Positions 36,060 to 45,432 are shown, counted from the first letter of the stretch. The stretch: DNA of 64,000 nt from Caballeronia megalochromosomata (GCA_001580565.1 LRBF01000229.1:124001-188000), one strand, 5' to 3'. Translations and numbers: made by a program. The notes: generated by a model from the letters alone, not told the origin.

Positions 36060-37034
36060 ATGCCGTTTCGCTCAACCGTCCGTCGCTTCGTCGCCATCGT
36101 CGCCGGTATCGCCAGCGCCGCGTGCGGGACGTCCGCGCCTGTCTCTGGCGCCGCCGATCCGTCCGTCCTGCCGATGATCGTCGCGCATCGCGGCGGCACG
36201 GCTGACTATCCCGAGAACACGCTGCTCGCCATCGAAGGCGCACGGCAGAATCACGCCGATGCGATCTGGCTCACTGTGCAACTCACGCGTGACGGCGTGC
36301 CCGTGCTCTATCGCCCGGCCGATCTCTCGGCCAACACCGATGGCAAGGGCGCCGTCGCGGAGCTCGACTTCGGCGCGCTCCAGCGCCTGAACGCGGGATG
36401 GAACTTCGTGCGCACCGACGCGAGCGGCGCGAGGCGCTATCCGTATCGCGAACATCCGGTGCGGATTCCATCGCTCACGGAAGCGCTGCGCGCGATCCCG
36501 CCCGGCATGCCGGTGATGCTCGACATGAAGGCGATGCCAGCCGAACCGCAAGCCGCGGCCGTGGCGCGCGTGCTCGACGCCGAAAACGCGTGGAAACGTG
36601 TGCTGATCTATTCGACCGATGCCGCGTATCAGAATGCTTTCGCAGCGTATCCGCAGGCGCGGCTCTTCGAATCGCGCGACGCGACGCGCGCACGACTCGC
36701 CGCCGTCGCGCTCGCCGGGACATGCGAAGCTGCGCCGCCGTCCGGCACATGGACCGCGTTCGAGTACGCGAGAAAGATGGAACTGGTCGAGACATTCACG
36801 CTCGGCGAAGCGCGTTCGGCCGTGACGGCCAGGCTCTGGACGCCCGAGACGGTCAAGTGCTTCCGCACGAACGGGAACACGCCGATCCTCGCGATCGGCG
36901 TCGACAACGCCGACGACTACCGCGCCGCCGCCTGTCTCGGCGTCACTGCCGTGCTCGTGGATTCGCCGCGGACGATGCACGCCGTGAAGTCGGGCATCGC
37001 GCTGCCGCTGCAATGCCCGTCCACCGCGCGCTGA
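36060..37034 (+). CDS. Glycerophosphodiester phosphodiesterase family lipoprotein
   Basis: A 324-residue protein of the GDPD (TIM-barrel) family. The N-terminus is a lipoprotein signal with lipobox SAAC near residue 21. The start of the barrel, MIVAHRGGTADYPENTLLAI, holds the catalytic His-Arg and the Glu-Asn pair of GDPDs. The usual E-x-D metal motif is altered: the segment after the first helix reads DAIWLTVQLTRDGVPVLYRP, where family members have ExDVxxTxDxxxVxxHD, so the second catalytic histidine is lost. It may be inactive or act on another substrate. An ATG at 36033 is also possible. Confidence 0.72.
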   Translation: MPFRSTVRRFVAIVAGIASAACGTSAPVSGAADPSVLPMIVAHRGGTADYPENTLLAIEGARQNHADAIWLTVQLTRDGVPVLYRPADLSANTDGKGAVAELDFGALQRLNAGWNFVRTDASGARRYPYREHPVRIPSLTEALRAIPPGMPVMLDMKAMPAEPQAAAVARVLDAENAWKRVLIYSTDAAYQNAFAAYPQARLFESRDATRARLAAVALAGTCEAAPPSGTWTAFEYARKMELVETFTLGEARSAVTARLWTPETVKCFRTNGNTPILAIGVDNADDYRAAACLGVTAVLVDSPRTMHAVKSGIALPLQCPSTAR

Positions 37035-37038
37035 CGGC

Positions 37039-37905
37039 TTACCGCTGCGACGCGTTGCCCTTCTGTTCGACGTCTTCCGCGAGCGTCTGCGCGGGCGCGC
37101 CCGGGCACGGCAGATCGCCGATGACGAGCCGCGGAACCGTGCTGCGCGTCTCGCGCGGGCGCAGCGGGACGTTGTCGAGTTCGGTCCAGGACGGGTTCGG
37201 AATCTCGCCGAAAAGCTGCCTCAGACGCTCGCCCCAGGTCTTGTTGATCATCTGGTAGTAGGCGCTGTTGTTGTCGAGCGTGGCAAAGCGCGTGACGCGC
37301 AGCGAGTCCTTTTCATAGACCAGCAAATCGAGCGGCAGACCGACCGAGAGATTCGAGCGCAGTGTCGAGTCCATGGAAATGAGCGCGCATTTCGCGGCTT
37401 CGTCGAGCGGCGACGCGGGCGTGATGACTCGATCGATGATCGGCTTGCCGTACTTCGATTCGCCGATCTGGAAATACGGCGACACGCGCGTCGATTCGAT
37501 GAAATTGCCCGCCGCGTAGATCATGAAAAGACGCGGCGGCTGGCCGCAGATCTGTCCGCCGAGGATGAAGCTGCAATTGAAGTCGACGCTGAATTCCGCG
37601 AGCGACAGCGCATCGCGCCGATGCACCTCCCGCACCGCATCACCGACGATACGCGCCGCTTCCGCCATCGTCGGGACGCTGTAGAGCGTGGGCGCGCCGG
37701 AATCGGACGGCTCCGCGAGCAGATGGGTCACCGCCTGCGTCAGCGCGAGGTTGCCCGCCGCGAGCAGGACGATCACGCGCTCTCCCGGTTGTTCGAAAAC
37801 AACCATCTTGCGCGCGGCGCTCACATGGTCCACGCCGGCGTTGGTGCGTGTGTCGGACAGGAAGACGAGTCCCTCGTCCACGCACATGCCCACGCAATAA
37901 GTCAT
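37039..37905 (-). CDS. Anbu, proteasome-like peptidase homologue
   Basis: A 288-residue Ntn-hydrolase of the Anbu (ancestral beta subunit) family. After removal of Met1, the nucleophile would be Thr2 (MTYCVGMCVDEG); the partner aspartate is in LSDTRTNAG and the lysine in AARKMVVF. Anbu proteins assemble into open spiral rings. It ends the four-gene operon with the ATP-grasp, alpha-E and transglutaminase-like genes, the usual partners. The ATG at 37905 sits next to AGGATGG. The open frame upstream is not part of the family. Confidence 0.9.
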   Translation of the reverse strand: MTYCVGMCVDEGLVFLSDTRTNAGVDHVSAARKMVVFEQPGERVIVLLAAGNLALTQAVTHLLAEPSDSGAPTLYSVPTMAEAARIVGDAVREVHRRDALSLAEFSVDFNCSFILGGQICGQPPRLFMIYAAGNFIESTRVSPYFQIGESKYGKPIIDRVITPASPLDEAAKCALISMDSTLRSNLSVGLPLDLLVYEKDSLRVTRFATLDNNSAYYQMINKTWGERLRQLFGEIPNPSWTELDNVPLRPRETRSTVPRLVIGDLPCPGAPAQTLAEDVEQKGNASQR

Positions 37906-37972
37906 CTCAATCCATCCTGAAGCAAACAAACCCTCATTGTACTGAGCACGACCGCGCGTCGCATCCCTCCAT

Positions 37973-38770
37973 TCACTGATCCGGTTGCGCGTCGATGCTG
38001 ACGTGCACCGAGAGCGTCTCCTCCTTGCCACCCACGCGCGAGCCGCGCACCGGCGCCGCCGCTTCGTAATCCCGCGCCACGGCGAGCCGGCAGTGGCGTT
38101 CGCCCGCGAATGCGGCCTGCGTCGCGTCGACCGACACCCAGCCGTGCTCCGCCCAGACATCGGTCCATGCGTGCGCGGTTACGGCCTCGTCGGCGCCCGC
38201 ATCGAAATAGCCGCTCACGCAGCGCGCGGGGACGCCTCGCGCACGGCAACACGCGAGCAGCAGATGCGCGAGGTCGCGCGCATCGCCGAAGCCGCTGGCG
38301 AGCGCCTGCGCGGCCGTGCCCGCCGCATACGCGGGTTCGTTGCGATACTGCACGCTCTCCCCGATGCGCTCCGCCAGCGCGACGAGGGAAGCAGGCGTGT
38401 CGAGCGATGGCACGCGGTGCGCGAGCGCGCGGATCGCGGCATCAGGCATCGTCAGCGGCGTCGCGCAGGTGAAATGTTCGAGCGGAATCGGGCCGGCTTC
38501 GTCGAAAAGCCGGCCGTCGGAGAGCGCTTCCGTCTCGACTTCGCCCGCCACGCTCACGTGAATCTCACTGTGCGGCTTCGTCAGCACGAGCGTATGCAGC
38601 GCGTTGCCATAGGCGTCGCGCGCTGCGTCGAGCTTGCCCGGCGCTTCGACGTGCCAGTGCCGCACGATCTGCGACGCGCCGCTCGCCGGGCTCACGCGAA
38701 ACTGCTGGATCGAATAGGTGACCGGCGTGGCGTAGCGGTAGCGGATGTCGTGGCGAATGGTCAGAAGCAT
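37973..38770 (-). CDS. Transglutaminase-like protein of the Anbu operon, catalytic cysteine missing
   Basis: A 265-residue bacterial transglutaminase-like protein. An N-terminal domain (HDIRYRYATPVTYSIQQFRVSP) is followed by the transglutaminase core. The usual G-x-C-x-D motif reads GFGDARDLAHLLLACCRARG, with alanine (codon 38279-38281) where the nucleophilic cysteine should be. The histidine and aspartate motifs AHAWTDVW and WVSVDATQ are kept. Two cysteines lie ten residues later (ACC). It follows the alpha-E gene by four bases. The protein may be inactive or a binding partner. Confidence 0.85.
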   Translation of the reverse strand: MLLTIRHDIRYRYATPVTYSIQQFRVSPASGASQIVRHWHVEAPGKLDAARDAYGNALHTLVLTKPHSEIHVSVAGEVETEALSDGRLFDEAGPIPLEHFTCATPLTMPDAAIRALAHRVPSLDTPASLVALAERIGESVQYRNEPAYAAGTAAQALASGFGDARDLAHLLLACCRARGVPARCVSGYFDAGADEAVTAHAWTDVWAEHGWVSVDATQAAFAGERHCRLAVARDYEAAAPVRGSRVGGKEETLSVHVSIDAQPDQ

Positions 38771-38774
38771 GGCT

Positions 38775-39728
38775 TCACGCAATCGGCAACATGAGGAAAG
38801 TGTGCATCACGCGCAGGCCCAGTTCATCGACACGCTTCAGGAACTGCGTGAGCCACCCGTGCACGCCCGTCTCCAGAATCTGGCGGATGTCGGAATACAG
38901 CACGTCGGCGCGCAGCTTGCCCGCGAAGCGCTCGCAGTCCTTCGACGCATCCGTGCGCAGTTTCGCGAGCGTTTCGCAGACGCCATCGAGCGACGCGAGC
39001 AGCGAGCGCGGCATCTGCTCATTGAGGATCAGCAGTTCGACGACGCGCGCGGGCGTCACGACATCGCGATACACCTTGCGATAGATCTCGAGCGCCGACA
39101 CCGAACTCAGGATCGATGTCCAGTAATAGAAGTCTTCGAGCTGGCGCGCCGCCTCGCGCGAGTTGGGCGTCGCATCGGCGAAGCGCACGTCGAGAATGCG
39201 CGCAGTGTTGTCCGCGCGCTCGAGATAGGCGCCGAGCTGCATGAAGAAGAACGCGTCGTCGCGCAGCGCCGTGCCATGCATCACGCCGCGGCACAGATTG
39301 GAACGGTACTTGACCCATTCGAACAGCGCATCCGGGCCCGTTTCCAGCTCCCGGTTTGCAAGCCGCTGATTGAATTCGAGCCACGTGAAGTTGATCGTCT
39401 CCCAGCCTTCCGTCGTGAGCGTGCCACGCACCGCGCGGGCGTTCTCGCGCGTCGCCTGCAGACACGTCAGGATGCTCGACGGATTGCGCGCATCGGCGAC
39501 CATGAAATGCAGCATGTCCTCGCGCGAGCGCGATCCCGGATGACGCTCGTCGAACACGTCCTCCAGCTCGGATATCTTCAGCACCGAGCGTTGCGAGCGC
39601 GCCTCCTGCTCGGGCGTCTGCGGCAGAAGCGCGCCTTCCAAGTCGATATCGAGCATGCGCGCGGTGTTCTCCGCGCGTTCCATGTAGCGCGCCATCCAGA
39701 ACAGGTGATCGGCAGTGCGGCTCAGCAT
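38775..39728 (-). CDS. Alpha-E domain protein
   Basis: A 317-residue helical protein of the alpha-E (DUF403) family: MLSRTADHLFWMARYMERAENTARML is the family start, and the rest is all-helical with repeated arginine/glutamate pairs. Alpha-E proteins occur with circularly permuted ATP-grasp enzymes, transglutaminase-like proteins and Anbu. A role in making a peptide or tagging a target has been proposed from genome context. It lies 22 bases after the ATP-grasp gene. Confidence 0.88.
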   Translation of the reverse strand: MLSRTADHLFWMARYMERAENTARMLDIDLEGALLPQTPEQEARSQRSVLKISELEDVFDERHPGSRSREDMLHFMVADARNPSSILTCLQATRENARAVRGTLTTEGWETINFTWLEFNQRLANRELETGPDALFEWVKYRSNLCRGVMHGTALRDDAFFFMQLGAYLERADNTARILDVRFADATPNSREAARQLEDFYYWTSILSSVSALEIYRKVYRDVVTPARVVELLILNEQMPRSLLASLDGVCETLAKLRTDASKDCERFAGKLRADVLYSDIRQILETGVHGWLTQFLKRVDELGLRVMHTFLMLPIA

Positions 39729-39750
39729 GAGGTGATGTGCGGTAAGTGAG

Positions 39751-41160
39751 TCAATCGACCATCCAGGTATCTTTCGTTCCGCCGCCCTGCGACGAATTGA
39801 CGACGAGCGAGCCTTCTCTCAGCGCGACGCGCGTGAGGCCGCCCGCGCACATCGACACTTCGCGGCCGGAGAGCACGAACGGCCGCAAGTCGATATGTCG
39901 CGGCGCGATGCCCGCTTCCACGAACGTCGGGCATGCGGAAAGCGCGAGCGTCGGCTGGGCGATATAGCCTTCGGGCCGCGCGAGCAGCAGCGCGCGAAAC
40001 GCCTCGATCTCGTCGTTCGTCGATGCCGGCCCGACGAGCATGCCGTAGCCGCCCGCGCCGTGCACTTCCTTCACGACGAGCTCCGGCAAGTGCGCGAGCG
40101 TGTACGCGAGATCGTCGGCCTTGCGGCATTGATACGTCGGCACATTGTTGAGAATCGGTTTCTCGCCGAGATAGAACTCGATCATGTCGGGCACGAACGG
40201 ATAGATCGACTTGTCGTCGGCGATGCCGGTGCCCATCGCGTTCGCGAGCGTCACGCGACCCGCGCGATACGACGTCAGCAAGCCCGGAATGCCGAGCGCG
40301 GAATCCGCACGGAACGCGAGCGGGTCGAGAAAGTCGTCGTCCACGCGGCGATAGATCACGTCGACGCGGCGCGGCCCGTGCGTCGTGCGCATGAAGACGT
40401 AGTTGTCGTCGACAAAAAGATCCTTGCCTTCGACGAGCTCCACGCCCATCTGCTGCGCAAGGAAGGTGTGCTCGAAATACGCCGAGTTGTACATGCCCGG
40501 CGTCAGCACGACGACGGCCGGATCGTCGACGCCTTCGGGCGCGATCGAACGCAAGGTTTCCAGCAGCAGGTCGGGATAATGCGCGACCGGCGCCACGCGG
40601 TTCTGCACGAAAAGCTCGGGAAAGAGCCGCATCATCATTTTGCGGTTTTCAAGCATGTACGACACGCCCGAGGGCACGCGCAGATTGTCTTCGAGCACAT
40701 AGAACTCGCCCGCCGCACCCGCGCGCACCACGTCGACGCCCGCGATATGCGCGTAGACATCGAGCGGCACGTCCACGCCCTGCATCTCGGGCCGGTACTG
40801 CGCGTTCGTGTAGACCTGCTCCGCCGGAATGCGCCCGGCGAGCACGATGTCGCCGTCGTGATAGATGTCGTGCAGAAAGAGATTGAGCGCCTGCACGCGC
40901 TGCCGCAAGCCGGCTTCGAGCACGCGCCATTCGTCGCCGGGAATGATGCGCGGAATCATGTCGAAGGGAATCAGCCGCTCGGTGCCGGACAGGTCGCCGT
41001 TCACCGCGAAGGTGATGCCGACGCGCCGGAACAGCACATCCGCTTCCGCCCGCTTGCGCGCGATCGTCTCGGGGCTCTGCATCGCGAGCCAGCGGGAAAA
41101 CCGTGCGTAGTGACGGCGCACGGAGTCGTCCTGACGCATTTCATCGTAGATCTGCATCAT
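39751..41160 (-). CDS. Circularly permuted ATP-grasp protein
   Basis: A 469-residue circularly permuted type 2 ATP-grasp protein (DUF404/DUF407), predicted to form amide bonds using ATP. The family motifs GDLSGTERLIPFDMIPRII near residue 55, EDNLRVPSGVSYMLENR near residue 158, NAMGTGIADDKSIYPFVP and VVKEVHGAGGYGMLVGP are all present, as is NSSQGGGTKDTWM at the end. It is the first gene of the Anbu operon. Confidence 0.9.
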   Translation of the reverse strand: MMQIYDEMRQDDSVRRHYARFSRWLAMQSPETIARKRAEADVLFRRVGITFAVNGDLSGTERLIPFDMIPRIIPGDEWRVLEAGLRQRVQALNLFLHDIYHDGDIVLAGRIPAEQVYTNAQYRPEMQGVDVPLDVYAHIAGVDVVRAGAAGEFYVLEDNLRVPSGVSYMLENRKMMMRLFPELFVQNRVAPVAHYPDLLLETLRSIAPEGVDDPAVVVLTPGMYNSAYFEHTFLAQQMGVELVEGKDLFVDDNYVFMRTTHGPRRVDVIYRRVDDDFLDPLAFRADSALGIPGLLTSYRAGRVTLANAMGTGIADDKSIYPFVPDMIEFYLGEKPILNNVPTYQCRKADDLAYTLAHLPELVVKEVHGAGGYGMLVGPASTNDEIEAFRALLLARPEGYIAQPTLALSACPTFVEAGIAPRHIDLRPFVLSGREVSMCAGGLTRVALREGSLVVNSSQGGGTKDTWMVD

Positions 41161-41295
41161 TGCGTCCTTCGTTTTCGGCGCGTTTCGTTGCAGTATCGGA
41201 CGAAAAGTGCGTGACGTGTGCCACTTTTTTTAACGCGCATTCATGGTGCACAGGCGTTTCGCGCTAGACTTCCCGCTTACGTCCAACGTTTCATC

Positions 41296-42870
41296 ATGTC
41301 CGACGCGCTCGAAGACGAAGCCGATTCCCTTGCCGATGCCCTGCTCGCGGGACTCGCACGCCCGATCGTGTTCGTCGACCTGGAAACCACAGGCTCGAAC
41401 GCAACCGAAGATCGCGTCACCGAAATCGGCGTGGTGGAAGCGAGCACGGCGGGCATCGAGCGCTGGAGCGTGCTCGTCGATCCGGGCGTGCCGGTGCCGC
41501 CGTTCATCGCGCGTCTCACCGGCATCGAAGATTCCATGTTGCGCGGCCAGCCGACCTTCGAATCGCTCGCGCCCGCACTCGCCGAGCGCCTTCACGGCAA
41601 GCTCTTCGTCGCGCACAACGCGCGCTTCGATTACGGCTTTCTCAAGAACGAATTCCGCCGCGCGGGCATCGCGTTTCGCGCGGATACGCTGTGCACAGTG
41701 AGGCTGTCGCGCGCGCTCTTTCCATCGGTGGAACGGCATGGGCTCGACGCGCTCATCGCGCGGCTGAATCTCGCGCCCGAAGGACGCCATCGCGCGCTCG
41801 CCGACGCCGATCTCCTATGGCAGTTCTGGCAGAAGATCCACGCACTCTATTCGCAGGATCTCGTCGATGCCGCTATCAGGACGCTGGTTCGGCGCGCAAG
41901 TTTGCCCGCCGCGCTGCCCGAAGGCGCGCTCGACGCGCTGCCCTCGACGCCCGGCGTCTACCTCTTTCACGGCGACGACGACGTGCCGTTGTATGTCGGC
42001 AAGAGCATCAATCTGAAACAGCGCGTCGCGGCGCATTTTTCGGGCGATCACAGGCTTCAGAAGGACTTGTCGATCTCGCAGACCATCCGCCGCATCGAAT
42101 GCCGCGAGACGGTCGGAGAACTCGGCGCGCTCTTGCTCGAAGCGAAGCTCGTGAAGGATTTGAAACCGACGCACAACCGCCTGCTGAAGGGCGCAACGGG
42201 CGCGTGCGCATGGCAGTGGCTGCCGGGCGCGAGCGCGCCGACGCTCGTGAAGGCGCACAAACGCGATCTGTCGCGCGAAGACCATCTCTTCGGCGTGTTC
42301 GCGTCGCGTGCGAAAGCGCTTGCATTCATGCGCCATTTCGCCGATGAGCACACCCTCTGTCACGCAACGCTCGGACTCGAGAAAGCCCCGCTGTCACGCG
42401 GTCGCGGCTGCTTCGGCTATCAGGTGAAACGCTGCCTCGGATCGTGTGCGGGAATCGAAACACTCGGGGATCACGCGGCGCGCGCGCTCGCCGCGCTCGA
42501 GCACGCACGCCTCGTGAAATGGCCGCACGAAGGGCCGATCGCCATCGCCGAGCGCGACGAACAAACCGGCCGCGAGGCATGGCATGTGATCGATCGATGG
42601 TGCTACATCGGCGCGTGCGCGACGCGTGCCGATATCGCGCCCCTGCTCGCCGACGCACCCGATGCGCGCCCTTTCGACGCCGACGTGTACAGCCTGATCG
42701 CGAAACGTCTCGCATCCGGACAACTCGCGTGGATCGCGTGCGATGCGCGGCCGGCATTTCATCTCGTCGTACAAGATACGCCGGCGCGTGCCCTCGCCGT
42801 CACACAGCAGACGAAACGCGCGACGAAGAAACGCGAGCAAGCCTCCGGTCAGTTCGCGCTCATGTTCTGA
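41296..42870 (+). CDS. DnaQ-like exonuclease fused to UvrC-type GIY-YIG nuclease
   Basis: A 524-residue fusion. Residues 20-190 are a DEDDh 3'-5' exonuclease like DNA polymerase III epsilon (IVFVDLETTGSN; FVAHNARFDYGFL; HRALADADLLW). Residues 220-310 form a GIY-YIG nuclease domain as in UvrC/Cho (PSTPGVYLFHGDDDVPLYVGKSINLKQRVAAHF). The remaining 200 residues contain a cysteine-bearing UvrC-like part (RCLGSCAGIE). It is likely a repair nuclease. The ATG at 41296 excludes 26 residues of unrelated upstream sequence. Confidence 0.85.
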   Translation: MSDALEDEADSLADALLAGLARPIVFVDLETTGSNATEDRVTEIGVVEASTAGIERWSVLVDPGVPVPPFIARLTGIEDSMLRGQPTFESLAPALAERLHGKLFVAHNARFDYGFLKNEFRRAGIAFRADTLCTVRLSRALFPSVERHGLDALIARLNLAPEGRHRALADADLLWQFWQKIHALYSQDLVDAAIRTLVRRASLPAALPEGALDALPSTPGVYLFHGDDDVPLYVGKSINLKQRVAAHFSGDHRLQKDLSISQTIRRIECRETVGELGALLLEAKLVKDLKPTHNRLLKGATGACAWQWLPGASAPTLVKAHKRDLSREDHLFGVFASRAKALAFMRHFADEHTLCHATLGLEKAPLSRGRGCFGYQVKRCLGSCAGIETLGDHAARALAALEHARLVKWPHEGPIAIAERDEQTGREAWHVIDRWCYIGACATRADIAPLLADAPDARPFDADVYSLIAKRLASGQLAWIACDARPAFHLVVQDTPARALAVTQQTKRATKKREQASGQFALMF

Positions 42871-42877
42871 ACACGCC

Positions 42878-43621
42878 TCAGGCGATGCCGCCGTTCGCGC
42901 GCAGCACCTGCCCATTGACCCAGCCCGCATCCGCACCGACGAGAAACGCGACGACCGATGCGATATCGTCCGGCTGACCGAGTCGTTCCAGCGGCGCCAT
43001 CTTCGAGAACGCGGCGATCTGTTCGTCGGTCTTGCCGTCGAGGAAAAGCGATGTCGCCACCGGTCCCGGCGCGACCGCGTTCACCGTGATGCCGCGCCCG
43101 CGCAACTCCTTCGCGAACACGTGCGTGAACGACTCGACTGCCGCCTTCGTCGCGTTGTAGATCGCGTAGCCCGGCATGTTGAGCGCGAGCGTCGTACTCG
43201 AAAAATTGACGATACGTCCACCGGCGTTTATGCGCGCCGCCGCCTCGCGAAGCGTGTTGAAGGTGCCGCGCACGTTGATATCGAAAGTCTGGTCGTAGAG
43301 CGCGTCGCTCGTGTCGGCGAGCGGCGTGGTCTTCAGCACGCCCGCGTTATTGATCAGCGCATCGACCTTGCCGAGTTCGCTTTCGACGGTCTCGAACATG
43401 CGGCGCACGTCGTCGGCTTTGGCGACGTCAGCCTTCACCGCGATGGCCGCGCTTCCTGCTTCGCGCAATTCGGCGACGAGCGCGTCCGCTTCCCGCGCGC
43501 TCGCCGCGTAATTCACCGCGACTGCGAAGCCGTCGCGCGCGAGGCGCCGCGCGATTGCGGCGCCGATGCCGCGCGACGCACCCGTGACGATGGCAACGCG
43601 TTTTGCTTCGATCTGACTCAT
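42878..43621 (-). CDS. Short-chain dehydrogenase/reductase
   Basis: A 247-residue classical SDR with TGASRGIG near residue 13, NNAGV, the catalytic serine in NFSSTTLAL, YAIYNATKAAV for the YxxxK motif and the ending WVNGQVLRANGGIA. Substrate unknown. GAGGAG seven bases before the ATG fixes the start. It is divergent from the LysR gene at 43739, which probably controls it, and converges with the nuclease gene. Confidence 0.85.
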   Translation of the reverse strand: MSQIEAKRVAIVTGASRGIGAAIARRLARDGFAVAVNYAASAREADALVAELREAGSAAIAVKADVAKADDVRRMFETVESELGKVDALINNAGVLKTTPLADTSDALYDQTFDINVRGTFNTLREAAARINAGGRIVNFSSTTLALNMPGYAIYNATKAAVESFTHVFAKELRGRGITVNAVAPGPVATSLFLDGKTDEQIAAFSKMAPLERLGQPDDIASVVAFLVGADAGWVNGQVLRANGGIA

Positions 43622-43738
43622 GATGTGCTCCTCAAAGGTTGGCTGTTCGATGAGAAGCATGATGAATCATTCCGTTTCCGTGATCATCGCGCGTGGCTTA
43701 GTATCATCGTTCCAGTTGCTTTAACAATCTCGAAGCCC

Positions 43739-44638
43739 ATGGATCGATTCCAGGAAATGCAGGTCTTCGTGCGCATCGCGGAGCGGCATAGCTTCACGCA
43801 GGCCGCCGACGATCTGCAGATACCGCGCGCCACCGTCACCAATCTGATGAAGCGCATGGAAGAGCGGCTCGGCGCGCGCCTGCTCGAACGCACGACGCGC
43901 ACGGTGCGTCTCACGCTCGATGGCGAAGAACACTATCAACGCTGCGTGAGACTGATCGCGGATCTGGAGGAAGCGGAAGGCTCGTTCAGGCATGCGGAGC
44001 CGAAAGGTCTGTTACGCGTGAATCTGCAAGGCACGCTTGCGCGACACTTCATCATGCCGGGACTGCCCGCGTTTCTCGAGCGCCATGCGCAGATCGAGTT
44101 GCATATCGGCGAGGATGACAGGCTCGTCGATCTCGTGCGTGAAGGCGTCGATTGCGTGCTGCGCGCGGGCACCTTGCAGGATTCGTCGATGATCGGCCGG
44201 CGCGTCGCGCTGCTCGAACAGGTGACTGTGGCGAGTCCCGCCTATCTCGCGCGTGAAGGCGTGCCGGATGATCTCGAAGCGCTCGCCTCGCATCGAGCGG
44301 TGAACTTCCTGTCGAGCGCGACGGGCCGCGTGCTGCCGCTGGAATTCACGGTCGATGAACGTATCGAGACCATCGAACTGCGGGCGGCGATCTCTGTGTC
44401 GGGCGTCGAACTCTATACGCAAGCGGCGCTCGCGGGGCTGGGCATCGTTCAGGTGCCGCGCTATCACGTCGACGATGCGCTCGCCGATGGCCGCCTGCAA
44501 GTCGTGCTTCCGGACCTCCCGCCTCCACCGATGCCCATATCCGTGCTCTATCCGCATAACCGCCAGCTTTCCGCGCGCGTACGGGTTTTCGCGGACTGGC
44601 TGAGCGAGATCTTCGCTCCATTCAACGTGCGCAGTTAA
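43739..44638 (+). CDS. LysR-family transcriptional regulator
   Basis: A 299-residue LysR regulator starting MDRFQEMQVFVRIAERHSFTQAA, with recognition helix IPRATVTNLMKRMEERL and an effector domain from about residue 90. The sequence is typical of the CrgA/DsdC-like group that regulates a divergent oxidoreductase. It is divergent from the SDR gene with about 120 bases between them. A bidirectional terminator follows. Confidence 0.85.
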   Translation: MDRFQEMQVFVRIAERHSFTQAADDLQIPRATVTNLMKRMEERLGARLLERTTRTVRLTLDGEEHYQRCVRLIADLEEAEGSFRHAEPKGLLRVNLQGTLARHFIMPGLPAFLERHAQIELHIGEDDRLVDLVREGVDCVLRAGTLQDSSMIGRRVALLEQVTVASPAYLAREGVPDDLEALASHRAVNFLSSATGRVLPLEFTVDERIETIELRAAISVSGVELYTQAALAGLGIVQVPRYHVDDALADGRLQVVLPDLPPPPMPISVLYPHNRQLSARVRVFADWLSEIFAPFNVRS

Positions 44639-44652
44639 GCAAAACGCAAAGC

Positions 44653-44695
44653 AAAAGAGGCCAGCATCCCAATGAAGGGAAGCTGGCCTCTTTTT
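44653..44695. terminator. Bidirectional terminator between LysR and HU genes
   Basis: A perfect stem AAAAGAGGCCAGC/GCTGGCCTCTTTT with a 16-base loop has a T run on the plus strand and an A run giving T on the minus strand. It serves the convergent LysR and HU-type genes. Confidence 0.9.
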
Positions 44696-44749
44696 CATCG
44701 AGCTTCGATTTCGCCAACGAAACCGAAGCCGCAACGCCGGCGAAAAACC

Positions 44750-45211
44750 TTAAGCCGCGGCGTCCTTCAGCTTCTTCAGCGCGCGCGCCTTGATGCGAAC
44801 GCTTGCCGGCTTGGCCGGGAACCAGCGCTCTTCGCCCGTGAACGGGTCCTTGCCGAAGCGCTTCTTCTTCGCCGGCACGGCTTGCGCGGAGATCTTCAGC
44901 AGACCCGACAGCGTGAACTCGCCAGCGCCCTTCTTGTGGATCGAACCGAGGATCGTGTCTTCCAGCGCGACCAGCACGGCCTTCACCGCCTTGACGTCGA
45001 CAGCGGCGCGGTCCGCGAGATGCGTTGCGAGCGATGCCTTCGTGAACGTGTCCTTGATCGGCGAGGGAGCGCCGGCCGTGGTCTTCTTCGCGGCTACTTT
45101 CTTCGCGGCAACCTTCGGTGCTGCTGCTTTCTTCACCGGTGCGGCGGCGGTCTTCGCCGTGGCCTTCTTGGCCGGAGCTTTCTTGGCAGCGGTTTTAGCG
45201 GAAGTCGGCAT
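44750..45211 (-). CDS. HU-family DNA-binding protein with lysine/alanine-rich N-terminal tail
   Basis: A 153-residue nucleoid protein. Residues 1-50 are a histone H1-like tail of AAKK and APAKK units. Residues 55-150 form an HU/IHF fold (FTKASLATHLADRAAVDVKAV; FTLSGLLKISAQAV; KKRFGKDPFTGEERWF). The tail probably adds non-specific DNA binding. AGGAG five bases before the ATG supports the start. Similar fusion HU proteins are frequent in Burkholderia relatives. Confidence 0.88.
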   Translation of the reverse strand: MPTSAKTAAKKAPAKKATAKTAAAPVKKAAAPKVAAKKVAAKKTTAGAPSPIKDTFTKASLATHLADRAAVDVKAVKAVLVALEDTILGSIHKKGAGEFTLSGLLKISAQAVPAKKKRFGKDPFTGEERWFPAKPASVRIKARALKKLKDAAA

Positions 45212-45432
45212 GTTTCTCCTACCTGTTTTTTGGTCAGTGATGTTCGAATACGTTCGCACCGATGCGTTCGTATCACGCCGGATTCTACATAGACCCGGCG
45301 CGTTCGTGCGAGTCTTTTGCGCTTTTATATCGTTTTTATAGGGGTTTTTCGTGGCGTCGTACAGACACGTGAGCCATGAAGGCATCGTTTGCGATGTTCT
45401 TCGATGCGTTTACGTCGGACACGTCATGCGTT

